Under the pieces are notes generated by a model, which saw only the letters and a list, made by a program, of their open reading frames with translations, ran no database searches and was not told where the DNA came from. Made by a program: the position numbers and the translations under genes. This document shows, in pieces, positions 43,811-52,067 of a stretch of DNA of 64,000 nucleotides. Source of the stretch: JASHPR01 sp963815375 (GTDB lineage Bacteria > Actinomycetota > Actinomycetes > Streptosporangiales > Streptosporangiaceae); assembly GCA_963815375.1 (NCBI GenBank), contig CAWFGX010000004.1, positions 992,001 to 1,056,000 of the forward strand. Reading direction: 5' to 3'. Positions within the stretch are counted from its first letter, which is position 1. Each line of letters starts with the position of its first letter.

Positions 43811-44195
43811 CCAGTCTGCCCATCGGCCGCTGTGACAGTGCAGTGCCGGTACTAACAGGCCAAAGCCCGTGCCGCCAGCCACCGCAACTGGAAGCTGAAC
43901 GTGCCGGCCAGGGCACCGTCCTCGCGAGCCCAGCCTTTGAGCAACTCGTCCGGCTGGCTGCCTTCGAGATGCCCTCCCTGACCCGCGACGCCGCCTGACT
44001 GCGTCCCGCTTCTCCCCGGCGCGCTCCTCGGGGAGATCGACGAATCGGCCAATGCCTTGCGGTTGTACTGCGACAACCCCGACGACGCCGACCAGGCCAA
44101 GGCCCACTTTGCGCGGATCCTCAACGAGATCGTGCCGGGATTGGCTCCCAGCGCGACGGCTCGCCATCGCCGGGCAGCAGATCCCGGCGCGGCAA
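43811..44195. other. Interval with decayed coding fragments
   Basis: A plus-strand frame without start reads GALLGEIDESANALRLYCDN then PDDADQAKAHFARILNEIVP (about 44015-44145). A minus-strand frame reads SQPDELLKGWAREDGALAGT followed by FSFQLRWLAARALAC (stop near 43855). Both have good codon bias but no recognisable family, no start and no intact length. They are probably gene remnants next to the recombinase. Confidence 0.35.
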
Positions 44196-45248
44196 TCACG
44201 ATGCTGCTGCCTCCAGTCCGGCCCGCTCGCGGTTGCGGGCTGCCAGATCCTCGGGCGTGGGCAGGTGCAGCTTGTCGACGGCCGCGCGGAGCGTCCGGGC
44301 CGGGCGCCGGTCATAGGGCGCGGTCGTGGTCGGTGAGGCGTGGCCGGCCAGCTGCTGGACCTGAGCCAGGTCGGCTCCGGCGTCCAGGGCGTCACCGATG
44401 AAGGTCCGGCGGAAGTCGTGGGTCGACAGGTGAGCGAGCCCGGCCTGCTTGCGGCGGGCGGCGACGACGGCGCCGACTGAGCGGGCGCTCAGCGCCCGGG
44501 AGCCGATGCGGCCCCACTTGTCGATCAGGCGGAAGATGGGGCCGCGGCGCTCGCCGCCGGCAGCCAGCCAGCGGTCCAGGTACCCGGCCGCGGTCTTATG
44601 GAGGTAGACGGTGCGTTCCTTGTTGCCCTTGCCGATGATCTTCAGGGAACGCTCGGCATGGTCGTAGCGCTCGATGAGCGAGCTGGCGGCCTCCGCCCGG
44701 CGTATGCCAGTCGACTGCAGGACCGCGATCAGCGCGGCGTCGCGCAGGCCGCGGGTGCTTTCGTCAGCCAGGCAGGTGACCAGGAGGTCTTCTGTCTCGC
44801 CTGCCGCGATGTTGCGGCCGGCGGGCTCGCGGCTGCCCTTGATGCCCTCGACGTCGCGCAGCCGCTCGAAGTCGTCGGCGCTCATCAGGCCGAGCCGCCA
44901 GGCCTCCTTGACCACGCCGCGCAGGGCAGCCAGGTGCTTGTTGGCGTGGCTGAGTGACCACTGCTGCGCGAACCTGGTGCGCAGCGTAACGGCGTGCTGG
45001 TAGCGCATCTGCTCCCAGGCGACCTCCTCCCCCAGCCCGGGGAAAGGATCGGTGTCGCCGACGATCGCGGCGATCCGGTCCAGGCAGCCGCGCATGGTCC
45101 GCCGCGACTCGCCGGAGAACCGGGCGAGGTAGACCCAGTACGGGTTCTCGTCGCGGGGACGCCCGGTCGCCGGGGCGGGCACGGTGTCACTGACGAGCGC
45201 CGGCAGGAAGGTGGCACCGGGTGCCGGGACAGGCTCGGTAGCGACCAT
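44196..45248 (-). CDS. Tyrosine recombinase/integrase
   Basis: A 350-residue site-specific recombinase. The N-terminal SAM-like core-binding domain (about 40-140) includes YWVYLARFSGESRRTMRGCL. The catalytic set is complete: Arg in QSTGIRRAEAASSL, Lys in KIIGKGNKERTVYL, His-x-x-Arg in STHDFRRTFIGDAL, His in LAGHASPTTTAPYD and the nucleophile Tyr in the same block. I start at the ATG 45248 (MVATEPVP). It is divergent from a zinc-finger/coiled-coil protein gene, an arrangement that looks like a fixed pair rather than a phage integrase next to att. No excisionase is adjacent. Confidence 0.93.
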   Translation of the reverse strand: MVATEPVPAPGATFLPALVSDTVPAPATGRPRDENPYWVYLARFSGESRRTMRGCLDRIAAIVGDTDPFPGLGEEVAWEQMRYQHAVTLRTRFAQQWSLSHANKHLAALRGVVKEAWRLGLMSADDFERLRDVEGIKGSREPAGRNIAAGETEDLLVTCLADESTRGLRDAALIAVLQSTGIRRAEAASSLIERYDHAERSLKIIGKGNKERTVYLHKTAAGYLDRWLAAGGERRGPIFRLIDKWGRIGSRALSARSVGAVVAARRKQAGLAHLSTHDFRRTFIGDALDAGADLAQVQQLAGHASPTTTAPYDRRPARTLRAAVDKLHLPTPEDLAARNRERAGLEAAAS

Positions 45249-45340
45249 CGGAAGGCTCCACGTGAAGATCAACTGCCGGGAATCTTCATTCCCGGAAGCC
45301 AGAATACACGAATGCGCGACGTCGCATAGCACGCCCAGTG

Positions 45341-45392
45341 CTACGATTCGTTACGTAAATTCGTTTCGCTCTATATCATGAAACGAAATGAT
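45341..45392. promoter_or_regulatory. A/T-rich divergent control region with inverted and direct repeats
   Basis: TTCGTTTC (45360-45367) and GAAACGAA (45380-45387) form a perfect 8-bp inverted repeat around CTATAT. Just before it are the palindrome TTACGTAA (45351-45358) and two direct copies of ATTCGTT (from 45346 and 45359). The region is markedly A/T-rich against the surroundings and lies between two divergent genes. It is a likely promoter/operator, or a core site of the recombinase. Confidence 0.5.
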
Positions 45393-45430
45393 ACAGACCC
45401 GGGTCAGGTTCCCGGACGACGGAGCGCGCG

Positions 45431-46657
45431 ATGCCCGAGCCGAACACCACGATCACGACCTGCAACTTCCCCGGCTGCGAGCGGCCGCGCGAGCGCGCGG
45501 ACCGGCCAGGCCGTCCGCCGGAGTACTGCGGCAACCCCGGGCACAACCGGGTGAGCGCCTGGCGGGAGCGCAAGCGCCTGGCCGACGCCGAGCGCGGAGT
45601 CACCACGACCGATGCCGCGGCTGAGCAGCCACTCACCATGGCCCGGGTCACCGGCGCTGAGATGCTGCGGCAGATGCGCGACCTCGCGGCCCAGCTCGCC
45701 GGTGTCGCAGAGCGGCTAACCGGGACTGTCGCGACGATCGGCGACCCCACCGCCGCCGAGGCCGAGGTCGAGTCCGCCCGGGCCGCCGCCGAGCAGCGCG
45801 CCGCAACCGCGGAGGCCGAGCGCGCCGAGGCGGAGCGCCGGGCCGCAGCCGCCGACCTGTCGCGCGAGGCAGCCGACCAGGCCGCCGAGGAGATGAGCGA
45901 GCACCTGGAGGCCGAGCAGGCCCGCGGGCGCGAGGCACACGCCAGGCTGGCCGAGGCGATCGAGGCGCACACCGCGGAGGTGGAACGGATCCGCTCCGAC
46001 GCCCAGGCCCGCGCCGGCGCGGCTGCCGCCGACCGTGACCGGGCCGTCGCGCAGGCCGAAGCAGCCAGGGCGGCCGGGATCGAGGCAGCGCAGGCCGAAG
46101 CGCAAGAGGCGATCGGGCAGGCCCGGGCCGAGGCCGTGCACCAGGTCCGCCAGGCACGGGACGCCATGGACCAGGCGGTGGCCGACCTTAAGCGTGAGCA
46201 GGCGGCAGCCCAGCAGGCTGACCAGCGCGCCGCAGCAGCTGACGCGCGGGCCGACAGCGCCCGGGCCGAGACCGCGAAGGTGCGCGAGGACAGCGCCCGC
46301 GAGCTCGAGCGCGTCCGGGCCGACGCCGCCCGCGAGCGCGACCAGCTGACTGCTCAGCTGAAGGACCGAGACGCAGCTCATGCCGCCGAGGTGGAGCAGT
46401 TGCGCAACGAGCACAGCGCAGCGCTAAACCGGGTGACCGAAGCCCGGCAGGCCGCCGAGGCACGGGCCGACCGGGCAGCCGACGAGATACGGGAGGCGGT
46501 TGCACGAGCTCACGCCGACGCTGCTCGCGAGCGGGACGAACTGCGCTCCGCGCTGGGGGCTCGGGCCGCGGTGCTGGAGGAGTCGCGGCGCGAGCTGCGT
46601 GGGCGGGCCGAGCGGGCAGAGCGTGAGCTCGACCGGCTGCGCCAGGAGGCCCGGTGA
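45431..46657 (+). CDS. Zinc-finger-like plus long coiled-coil (KfrA-like) protein
   Basis: A 408-residue protein. Residues 11-40 hold a probable zinc site, CNFPGCERPRE ... PEYCGNPGHN. From about residue 75 to the end it is an almost uninterrupted Ala/Glu/Arg-rich alpha-helical coiled coil (for example AEAERAEAERRAAAADLSRE and ADSARAETAKVREDSARELE). The layout resembles KfrA and other DNA-binding coiled-coil proteins of plasmids. It is divergent from the tyrosine recombinase, sharing the A/T-rich control region. A role in assisting or regulating recombination or in nucleoid or partition organisation is inference. Confidence 0.8.
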   Translation: MPEPNTTITTCNFPGCERPRERADRPGRPPEYCGNPGHNRVSAWRERKRLADAERGVTTTDAAAEQPLTMARVTGAEMLRQMRDLAAQLAGVAERLTGTVATIGDPTAAEAEVESARAAAEQRAATAEAERAEAERRAAAADLSREAADQAAEEMSEHLEAEQARGREAHARLAEAIEAHTAEVERIRSDAQARAGAAAADRDRAVAQAEAARAAGIEAAQAEAQEAIGQARAEAVHQVRQARDAMDQAVADLKREQAAAQQADQRAAAADARADSARAETAKVREDSARELERVRADAARERDQLTAQLKDRDAAHAAEVEQLRNEHSAALNRVTEARQAAEARADRAADEIREAVARAHADAARERDELRSALGARAAVLEESRRELRGRAERAERELDRLRQEAR

Positions 46658-46718
46658 CTCCGGCGGAGCCGACGAGCCGGCGCGGCGCGGCCGGCGTTCC
46701 GGGCGGCACGTACGCATC

Positions 46719-47222
46719 GTGCATCTGCCGGCACCTGCGTTCCGTGCCCTGGCAGACGGTGATCTGGCGGCAGCCAACGCGGTGAGCCCTGTGCTCCTCT
46801 CGGGGTACTTCGCCGGCCCCGAGTGGAGAGCGACGTGGCGCAGGCGCAGCGAGCAAGTCGAGCGGGACCCCGCCAGTGCGGCATGGGTCACCGGTGTCAT
46901 CTGGGATGAGCAGGAGCAGGCGGCCGTCGGCCGGGCCGGATACCACGGTCCCCCCGACCGGTCGGGGATGGTCGAGATCGGTTATGCGGTCGACCCTGCG
47001 TACCGGCGGCGCGGCTATGCCAGAGCCGCGCTGGAGGCCCTGCTCCAGCGTGCGGCCCGCGAGCCGCAGGTCAAGACGGTCCGGGTGACCATCAGCCCAG
47101 ACAATGCCGCCTCTTACGCTCTGGCATCGCAGTACGGCTTTGCCGAAGTCGGTGAGCAGTGGGATGAGGAGGACGGCCGGGAGATCATCTACGAGGTAAC
47201 CGCGGACTACCCGCGTCTCTGA
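46719..47222 (+). CDS. GNAT-family N-acetyltransferase
   Basis: A 167-residue acetyltransferase. Motif A is VEIGYAVDPAYRRRGYARAALEAL with the acetyl-CoA loop RRRGYA, and motif B is VRVTISPDNAASYALASQYG followed by FAEVGEQWDEEDG. This is the RimJ/RimL-like subgroup acting on small amines or protein N termini. The GTG at 46719 (MHLPAPAFRAL) is the first plausible start after the coiled-coil gene; the longer upstream frame overlaps that gene. It lies about 60 bp downstream on the same strand. Confidence 0.82.
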   Translation: MHLPAPAFRALADGDLAAANAVSPVLLSGYFAGPEWRATWRRRSEQVERDPASAAWVTGVIWDEQEQAAVGRAGYHGPPDRSGMVEIGYAVDPAYRRRGYARAALEALLQRAAREPQVKTVRVTISPDNAASYALASQYGFAEVGEQWDEEDGREIIYEVTADYPRL

Positions 47223-47322
47223 ACGCGGATCTCGTACCCGGCGTCCTGCACGTGGCAGCGATTAGTTTCGGCGGCCTGATCAGTCAACTAGTGGTATCGA
47301 GACCAAACCGGAGGTGCAGGGC

Positions 47323-47859
47323 GTGCGAAAGATCGTTGTGTACGAGTTGCTGTCCCTCGACGGGGTTGCCGAGGACCCAGACAGTTTCTTCGCCGACTGG
47401 GACGACGCGATGGACGCCAACCTTGCCGCTGTGATCGCCACACAGGACGCGGTCATTCTGGGCCGCCGTAGCTACACCGAGTGGGCGCAGTTCTGGCCGG
47501 GCAGCCAGATCCAGCCATTCGCGACATTCATCAACGGGGTCACGAAGTATGTCGCGACATCGACGCCCCTTGACCAGGATTGGGCCAATGCTACGGTGCT
47601 CGACGGCGGGCTGGCCGAATTCGTTCGCGATCTCAGGCAGCAGAGCGGGGGCGATGTCGGCGTCCACGCAAGTATCTCGGTCGCGCAGGCGCTGCTCGCC
47701 GCCGGCGTTGTCGACGAACTCAGGCTCGTGATAGCGCCGAGGATCGCCGGCCGCGGACGACGGCTCCTCGACGGCCTGCCATCGATTCAGCTCGAATCGA
47801 TCCGAAGCGACATCTCACCGACTGGCTATCTGCTCGTCGACTATCGCATTATTCGTTAG
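47323..47859 (+). CDS. Dihydrofolate-reductase-fold (RibD C-terminal-like) protein
   Basis: A 178-residue protein with the DHFR/RibD_C fold seen in many actinobacterial YyaP-like proteins: VVYELLSLDGVAEDPDSFFA, AVILGRRSYTEWAQFWPGSQ, VTKYVATSTPLDQDW, GGDVGVHASISVAQALLAAG and VDELRLVIAPRIAGRGRRLL. These are NADPH-dependent reductases of mostly unknown substrate. The GTG at 47323 has GGAGG eight bases upstream, so it is preferred to the GTG at 47314. Confidence 0.88.
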   Translation: MRKIVVYELLSLDGVAEDPDSFFADWDDAMDANLAAVIATQDAVILGRRSYTEWAQFWPGSQIQPFATFINGVTKYVATSTPLDQDWANATVLDGGLAEFVRDLRQQSGGDVGVHASISVAQALLAAGVVDELRLVIAPRIAGRGRRLLDGLPSIQLESIRSDISPTGYLLVDYRIIR

Positions 47860-47954
47860 AGCTCGGAAAATAACGGTTTGCGGTCCGCAGGCGCGGTGTC
47901 GTGACATGAGGAAGTCGACCCGTGCGGTATTCGCGGCGGGACGTTATCGAGGCG

Positions 47955-48105
47955 TCACGCGCGGACGCGGGCGGCGAGCCAGGCCAGCGGCTCCGGCGCG
48001 CTGTCGAGCACCGTGATATGACCCGCGTCCGGGACGATACGCGACTCGGCACGCTCAGGCGGCAGATCCGGATGGGCGCCGGGGTGGGCTCGCACGCCGA
48101 CGCCC
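47955..48105 (-). pseudogene. C-terminal remnant of an alpha/beta hydrolase gene
   Basis: On the minus strand one frame reads GVRAHPGAHPDLPPERAESR then IVPDAGHITVLDSAPEPLAW and LAARVRA before TGA at 47955. PDAGH with a following PEPLAWLA is the catalytic-His end of an alpha/beta hydrolase. The first ~220 residues are absent; the preceding sequence is the 3' end of the Imm5-like gene. It is a short relic. Confidence 0.6.
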
Positions 48106-48107
48106 GC

Positions 48108-48623
48108 TCAGCAGTCGAACGCCGACCAGCAGATGTCGTTCCGCAATCGCTGGTCATCGAGCACGAGCTCGCGAATCGCCTGCGGGAGCTGGCCACGCTG
48201 CCATCGGCCCTCCAGTCGCCCGGCGGCATCGCTCTCGCCTTCCGGCGCGGCCGCACGTGCGGCCTTGATCGCATAGGCGGCCGCACCGAGTTCGTGCGCG
48301 GCGACATGTGCGACCACTCCCGCCTGGCCGGCAGCGTACGCGGCATGCCGTGCTGCCCCACGCAGATCTCTGGCCGCGCCCATCGCGTGGCCGCCCGCCG
48401 CGCGAGCCCGCATCATCGTGACCTCACCGCGCACCCAGGCGCGGGCATGCCCGATCGCTTCACGTGGCCGCGGGTCTTCAGGCTGAACCGACTCAAACAG
48501 GTGAAGGACGTGCTCCGCGCACAACGCCGCCCAGAGAGCCAGGAGATGATGATCCGGATCAGTGAGGGTCCCACCGCGGCGAAGCGTGATGAAGCGAGGG
48601 TCCCGAACCTTCGGGAGGATCAC
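48108..48623 (-). CDS. Imm5-like putative immunity protein
   Basis: A 171-residue all-helical protein. HHLLALWAALCAEHVLHLFE, DPRPREAIGHARAWVRGEVT and the alanine-rich repeats ARHAAYAAGQAGVVAHVAAH and AAYAIKAARAA match the pattern of Imm5-type immunity proteins of polymorphic toxin systems (also annotated as putative immunity proteins). No toxin or secretion gene is next to it. The C terminus (NDICWSAFDC) ends where the hydrolase relic begins, so the last residues may be altered by that junction. The call rests on family recall. Confidence 0.65.
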   Translation of the reverse strand: MILPKVRDPRFITLRRGGTLTDPDHHLLALWAALCAEHVLHLFESVQPEDPRPREAIGHARAWVRGEVTMMRARAAGGHAMGAARDLRGAARHAAYAAGQAGVVAHVAAHELGAAAYAIKAARAAAPEGESDAAGRLEGRWQRGQLPQAIRELVLDDQRLRNDICWSAFDC

Positions 48624-48665
48624 GGGTCGGCGCTCCTTCGAAAGGGACGGGCCGCATCTTCGACC

Positions 48666-49565
48666 CTAGCGTCGCTCGGTGGCGAGGGATGGTGGCGGCT
48701 GGCTGGTCATCACGTGCGGGGCGCGGTGCGCCAGCGCGTAGATCCCAGCCGCCATGGCGATGAGCGAGATCAGCTCGCCGGCCAGGGCCAGCGGCGTGGT
48801 GGTGATCGTCTCCCCCAGCCACGCGTACGCCACGCCGATCGACACCAGCGGGTCGGCCGTGGTGATGATGGCCAGCACGGGCGAGATGAGCGTGCCGGCC
48901 TGGAAGGCGCCCTGGTTGAGCAGGAAACTGGTTGGCGCGGTGATCACGATGGCGTAGAGCGGCCACTGCCTGAGCGGGTCGCTGAACCCGGCGGACAGCG
49001 TGTCGGGTACAAGCTTGAGCAGGAACGCGTTGACCCCGAAGTCGATCCCGCAGGCAAGGGCCAGCCAAAGCGGCCGGACCCGTCGTGGGCCCAGTTGCGC
49101 CGCGACCAGGCAGCCGACCACAACCGCCGCGAGCACCAGGGCGAGCGGCAGGAAGGTGGTGAAACTCACCGTGTTATGCCCGCCGTGGGGACGGGCGATC
49201 GCGAGGAAGCAGCCGACCCCGGCAGTGCACCAGATGACGCCGGCGAGCATGACCCGGTCGGGGCGGCGGTGCGCCAGCGCCGCCGCGAATACCGCCGCGA
49301 ACAGCAAGTCGGTGACCAGGATCGGCTGGACAAGCGCGAGGGCTCCGAAGTGCAGGGCAACGATCTGCAAGATGTTCGCCACCACATTCACGGCGATCGC
49401 GGCCAGCCACGTCCGCCGTTTCGCCAGATCCAGCACCAGGCGCGGCGACAGTGCGCGGCGGACGGGAACCTGGTGGGTGTTGCGCTGCTCAACCACGTCG
49501 GCAAGGCCGAACAGAACAGCTGCCACCAGCGACACGACCACGGCAGTCACCGGAAACATCTGCAT
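48666..49565 (-). CDS. DMT-superfamily (EamA/NIPA-like) membrane transporter
   Basis: A 299-residue polytopic protein with nine to ten helices. The N-terminal VVSLVAAVLFGLADVVEQRN and the repeat-like second half, TSFLLNQGAFQAGTLISPVL followed by AIITTADPLVSIGVAYAWLG, are typical of the actinobacterial DMT group that includes multidrug and metabolite exporters; the GAFQAGxxxxxLxxxTxxDPLVS block is characteristic. Substrate unknown. It lies on the same strand upstream of the Imm5-like gene (42 bp). Confidence 0.82.
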   Translation of the reverse strand: MQMFPVTAVVVSLVAAVLFGLADVVEQRNTHQVPVRRALSPRLVLDLAKRRTWLAAIAVNVVANILQIVALHFGALALVQPILVTDLLFAAVFAAALAHRRPDRVMLAGVIWCTAGVGCFLAIARPHGGHNTVSFTTFLPLALVLAAVVVGCLVAAQLGPRRVRPLWLALACGIDFGVNAFLLKLVPDTLSAGFSDPLRQWPLYAIVITAPTSFLLNQGAFQAGTLISPVLAIITTADPLVSIGVAYAWLGETITTTPLALAGELISLIAMAAGIYALAHRAPHVMTSQPPPSLATERR

Positions 49566-49692
49566 CCGCCAATCGGCTCGTCAGCGGTTCGTGTCCGGCC
49601 GTCTCGTCCGCAGGCTGTTCAAGGCGACGGTCATGCGATCTTGGGACAGCGGTGCGATGCCCAGCCCTCTGGGACGTTAGCTGGCGCCCCGG

Positions 49693-50547
49693 TCACGGCT
49701 TGCGGGCGACCCCCCCGTTAGTGTTCACCTCGGCTGGCATGGGACGTGGGCCGTCGCCCCGCGGCCGCCACTCCGAGGTAAGCACCACTCCGGGCGGCAC
49801 CAGATCCAGGCCAGTGAACGCAAGCCGGGCGAAGGTGTCGGAGTCACGCGGCTGAAACGGAACTCCCGCCTCCCGGAAGGCACGCACCGCGCCAGCGGTC
49901 TCGGCCGGAGAGTATTCAGCCGTGCCGTGCGAGGCGGTGAGGTAGCTGCCCGGGGGCAGCGCGTCGAGCAGCGTCGTCATGACGTCCCGGGGATTGTCCC
50001 CGTCCGGGACGAGGTGCAAGATCCCAACGAGCATGAGGGCGATCGGCTGGGTGAAGTCCAGCACGTCGCGGGTGACCGGGTGCGCCAGGATCTCCTCGGG
50101 CTGGCGCAGGTCGGCGTGGATGTAGGCAGTTCGGCCCTCTGGCCCGGAGGTGAGCAGTGCGCGCGCGTGGGTCAGCACCAGCGGGTCATTGTCGACGTAA
50201 ACGACGCGGGACGAAGGGGCGGTGCTCTGGGCGACCTCGTGGACATTGTTCGCGGACGGCAGTCCGGTGCCAATGTCGAGGAACTGCCGGATGCCGGCCT
50301 CTCCGGCGAGATACTGGACCGCGCGGCCGAGGAACGCGCGGTTCTCGCGCGCTGAGGTGCGGATCGCTGGCCAGCTGACCTGGGCTTTCTGCGCCATCTC
50401 ACGGTCTGCCGCGAAGTTGTCCTTGCCGCCGAGGTAATAGTCATAGACCCGGGCCGCGTGCGGCCGGGACGTGTCGATCTTTGGCACCGGATCTTCAGCT
50501 GCCGGAGAGACTTCCACGCTGGCGTTCTCCTTTCCCTGACGGTTCAT
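49693..50547 (-). CDS. SAV2177/DUF574-family SAM-dependent methyltransferase
   Basis: A 284-residue protein of the large actinobacterial SAV2177 family. The N-terminal signature is DTSRPHAARVYDYYLGGKDN, the SAM-binding motif I is RQFLDIGTGLPSANNVHEVA, followed by RVVYVDNDPLVLTHARALL and the later blocks LHLVPDGDNPRDVMTTLLDA and GSYLTASHGTAEY. It ends LVPPGVVLTSEW with the usual basic tail. The substrate is unknown; these genes occur in many copies per genome. The ATG at 50547 overlaps the stop of the degraded paralogue upstream (ATGA), showing they were once a tandem pair. Confidence 0.93.
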   Translation of the reverse strand: MNRQGKENASVEVSPAAEDPVPKIDTSRPHAARVYDYYLGGKDNFAADREMAQKAQVSWPAIRTSARENRAFLGRAVQYLAGEAGIRQFLDIGTGLPSANNVHEVAQSTAPSSRVVYVDNDPLVLTHARALLTSGPEGRTAYIHADLRQPEEILAHPVTRDVLDFTQPIALMLVGILHLVPDGDNPRDVMTTLLDALPPGSYLTASHGTAEYSPAETAGAVRAFREAGVPFQPRDSDTFARLAFTGLDLVPPGVVLTSEWRPRGDGPRPMPAEVNTNGGVARKP

Positions 50548-50980
50548 GGTTGACGGCCATCCAGCCGTACCCAGCTGACCTCGGCAGACGTGGGGTTCGG
50601 CCTGGACCTCTCGGGCCACCATTCCGAGACGGGCACCAGGCCCGGTGGCACTAGTTCCAGGCCGGTGAACGCCAGCCCGGCGAAGTCGCCGGAATCACGT
50701 AGCCGAAACGAAATCTCGGCTTCCCCGTAAGTGCGCATGCCGATGGCGGCCCCCGCCGGGTCGTGTTCCCCCGTACCGTGCGATGCGGTGAGGTAGCTGC
50801 CCGAGGGCAGCGCCTGGAGCAGTGTCGCGACGATGTTCCGAGGGTTGTCCTAGTCCTGGATGCAGTGCAGGATCGCGACGAGCATGAGCACGACCGGCAT
50901 CCCAGATCCACGCCGAATGCGGCGCGCGCGTGTCGATCAGCGGCGGCTGCGCTTCCTGGTCACCTTCAGGCACAGAGCCA
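50544..50980 (-). pseudogene. Degraded paralogue of the SAV2177-family methyltransferase
   Basis: The 5' remnant reads PEGDQEAQPPLIDTRAPHSA followed by WIWD, equivalent to the family N terminus. The sequence then jumps, with about 130 codons lost, to PVVLMLVAILHCIQD. An in-frame TAG (50850-50852) interrupts the frame before DNPRNIVATLLQALPSGSYL and TASHGTGEHDPAG, and it ends LVPPGLVPVSEWWPE. The whole SAM-binding core is missing. Its stop overlaps the ATG of the intact copy. Confidence 0.85.
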
Positions 50981-51164
50981 TCTTGCCCTAAATCTCGTCT
51001 TGCGGGTTCGCCGAGTAGGTCCGGGGCGCGCGACGCCGCAGCTGCAGATCTGGCCCCCTGACTTGCAGTGCGACACGCCGGATCGACCACGCCCGCGTCC
51101 CGCTGATTCAGTCCATCCCCGACCTCGAGTCAGGGAGGGACTGGACACGGATTGGAAAAATCCG

Positions 51165-51207
51165 TGGGCGCAGGTGGGGTTCGAACCACCGGCCCTTCGC
51201 TTGTAAG
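51165..51207 (-). tRNA. tRNA-like 3' fragment (possible attachment-site remnant)
   Basis: The minus strand reads CTTACAA GCGAA GGGCC followed by GGTGGTTCGAACCCCACC and TGCGCCCA. This looks like an anticodon loop, the 3' anticodon stem, a variable loop, the T arm and an acceptor 3' strand. The 5' half is absent: the bases preceding the loop do not pair with the stem. The T stem has an extra C. The loop would fit a TAC (Val) anticodon, but I do not call a functional tRNA. Integrating elements typically duplicate exactly this 3' half. Confidence 0.4.
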
Positions 51208-51379
51208 AATTGTCGTCACCACTCCCCCGGCGCACTCCGCCCCCTATCGATGCAGGTCATGGCGGGCCGAGGCGAGCACGAAGGCGCAGCCAATCGCCCC
51301 GCTGAGCGGGGCGCGCTCCCATTGGCGCTCCCACCCGTTGACCGGCAACTGCCCGCCCGCCGGGCTGTGAGGCGGCCAG

Positions 51380-51697
51380 ATGACGGGCGGGTTGCGCAAG
51401 CGAGCACATAGCTACCTCAACATGCCCAGCGCGACTGTGGCTGACAGGCGGCTGTCGTTCAACGCGCGCGGGATCCTCGCCTACCTGCTCGACAAGCCGG
51501 CTGGCTGGGATGTGCGGTCGGTTGCGATCGCCGCCGACAGCCCGGACGGCAAGGCGGCGGTCCAGGCCGGTCTGCGCGAGCTGGCACGGGCGGGCTATTA
51601 CCGCATCGAGCGCCGGCGCATGCTGGACGGCCGGCTCGCTGTCGAGCGCGACTCCGGTGTCCGCCTCGACTATCTCGCGGAGCGTCATTGCACCTGA
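51380..51697 (+). CDS. Winged-helix DNA-binding protein of the mobile-element replication type
   Basis: A 105-residue protein with SYLNMPSATVADRRLSFNAR, GILAYLLDKPAGWDVRSVAI and VQAGLRELARAGYYRIERRR. This is the helix-turn-helix plus wing found in small DNA-binding proteins carried by plasmids and integrated elements of actinomycetes. It lies about 170 bp from the tRNA-like fragment, which fits a degraded integrated element. No clear ribosome binding site precedes the ATG. A role in copy control or replication is inference. Confidence 0.65.
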   Translation: MTGGLRKRAHSYLNMPSATVADRRLSFNARGILAYLLDKPAGWDVRSVAIAADSPDGKAAVQAGLRELARAGYYRIERRRMLDGRLAVERDSGVRLDYLAERHCT

Positions 51698-52067
51698 TCC
51701 CGATGCCAGCCTCACGCGTCCGGTACTGCCACCCAACCTGCTACGGCCAGAAGATGATGTCATCGCGATCGGCCTGATAGACACGGTATTCGACGCCATG
51801 GAGAGCAATCTCAACCTGTCCTATGCCAGGGTTCGCGCCATCCTCAACTCCTCGGAAGCTGGCTGAAAGAGCTTGCCAAGCCTGTACAAGGAATTGATTA
51901 AGCCCTTGGCAGGAACGAGCGGGCTGGTATTCCGTTCGTGGAAGTGGAACGCTCCAACCGCCGCCGGCAACCGATCCCCGCGCGGAAGCGAGCAGGAGGA
52001 GGAATCATGTGGGCGGCAGCGGGAAGCTCCCGCCCACATGAGAGTTACGGCATCCCGTGCAGGAGAA
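51698..52067. other. Interval without a supported gene
   Basis: A plus-strand frame continues from the winged-helix region as RPEDDVIAIGLIDTVFDAME and SNLNLSYARVRAILNSSEAG to a stop near 51866. It has no start of its own; it could be the shifted 3' end of a once longer gene. The rest is the 3' flank of the hydrolase gene. Confidence 0.35.

Noticed and set aside
44015..44145. Possible small gene reading GEIDESANALRLYCDN on the plus strand
   Set aside because: No start codon, ribosome binding site or family; treated as a remnant only.
47922..49721. 599-codon plus-strand frame across the transporter and Imm5-like region
   Set aside because: Low-complexity Arg/His/Gln-rich product, antisense to two recognisable genes.
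51152..51370. Small plus-strand ORF over the tRNA-like fragment
   Set aside because: Typical spurious translation across a tRNA sequence.
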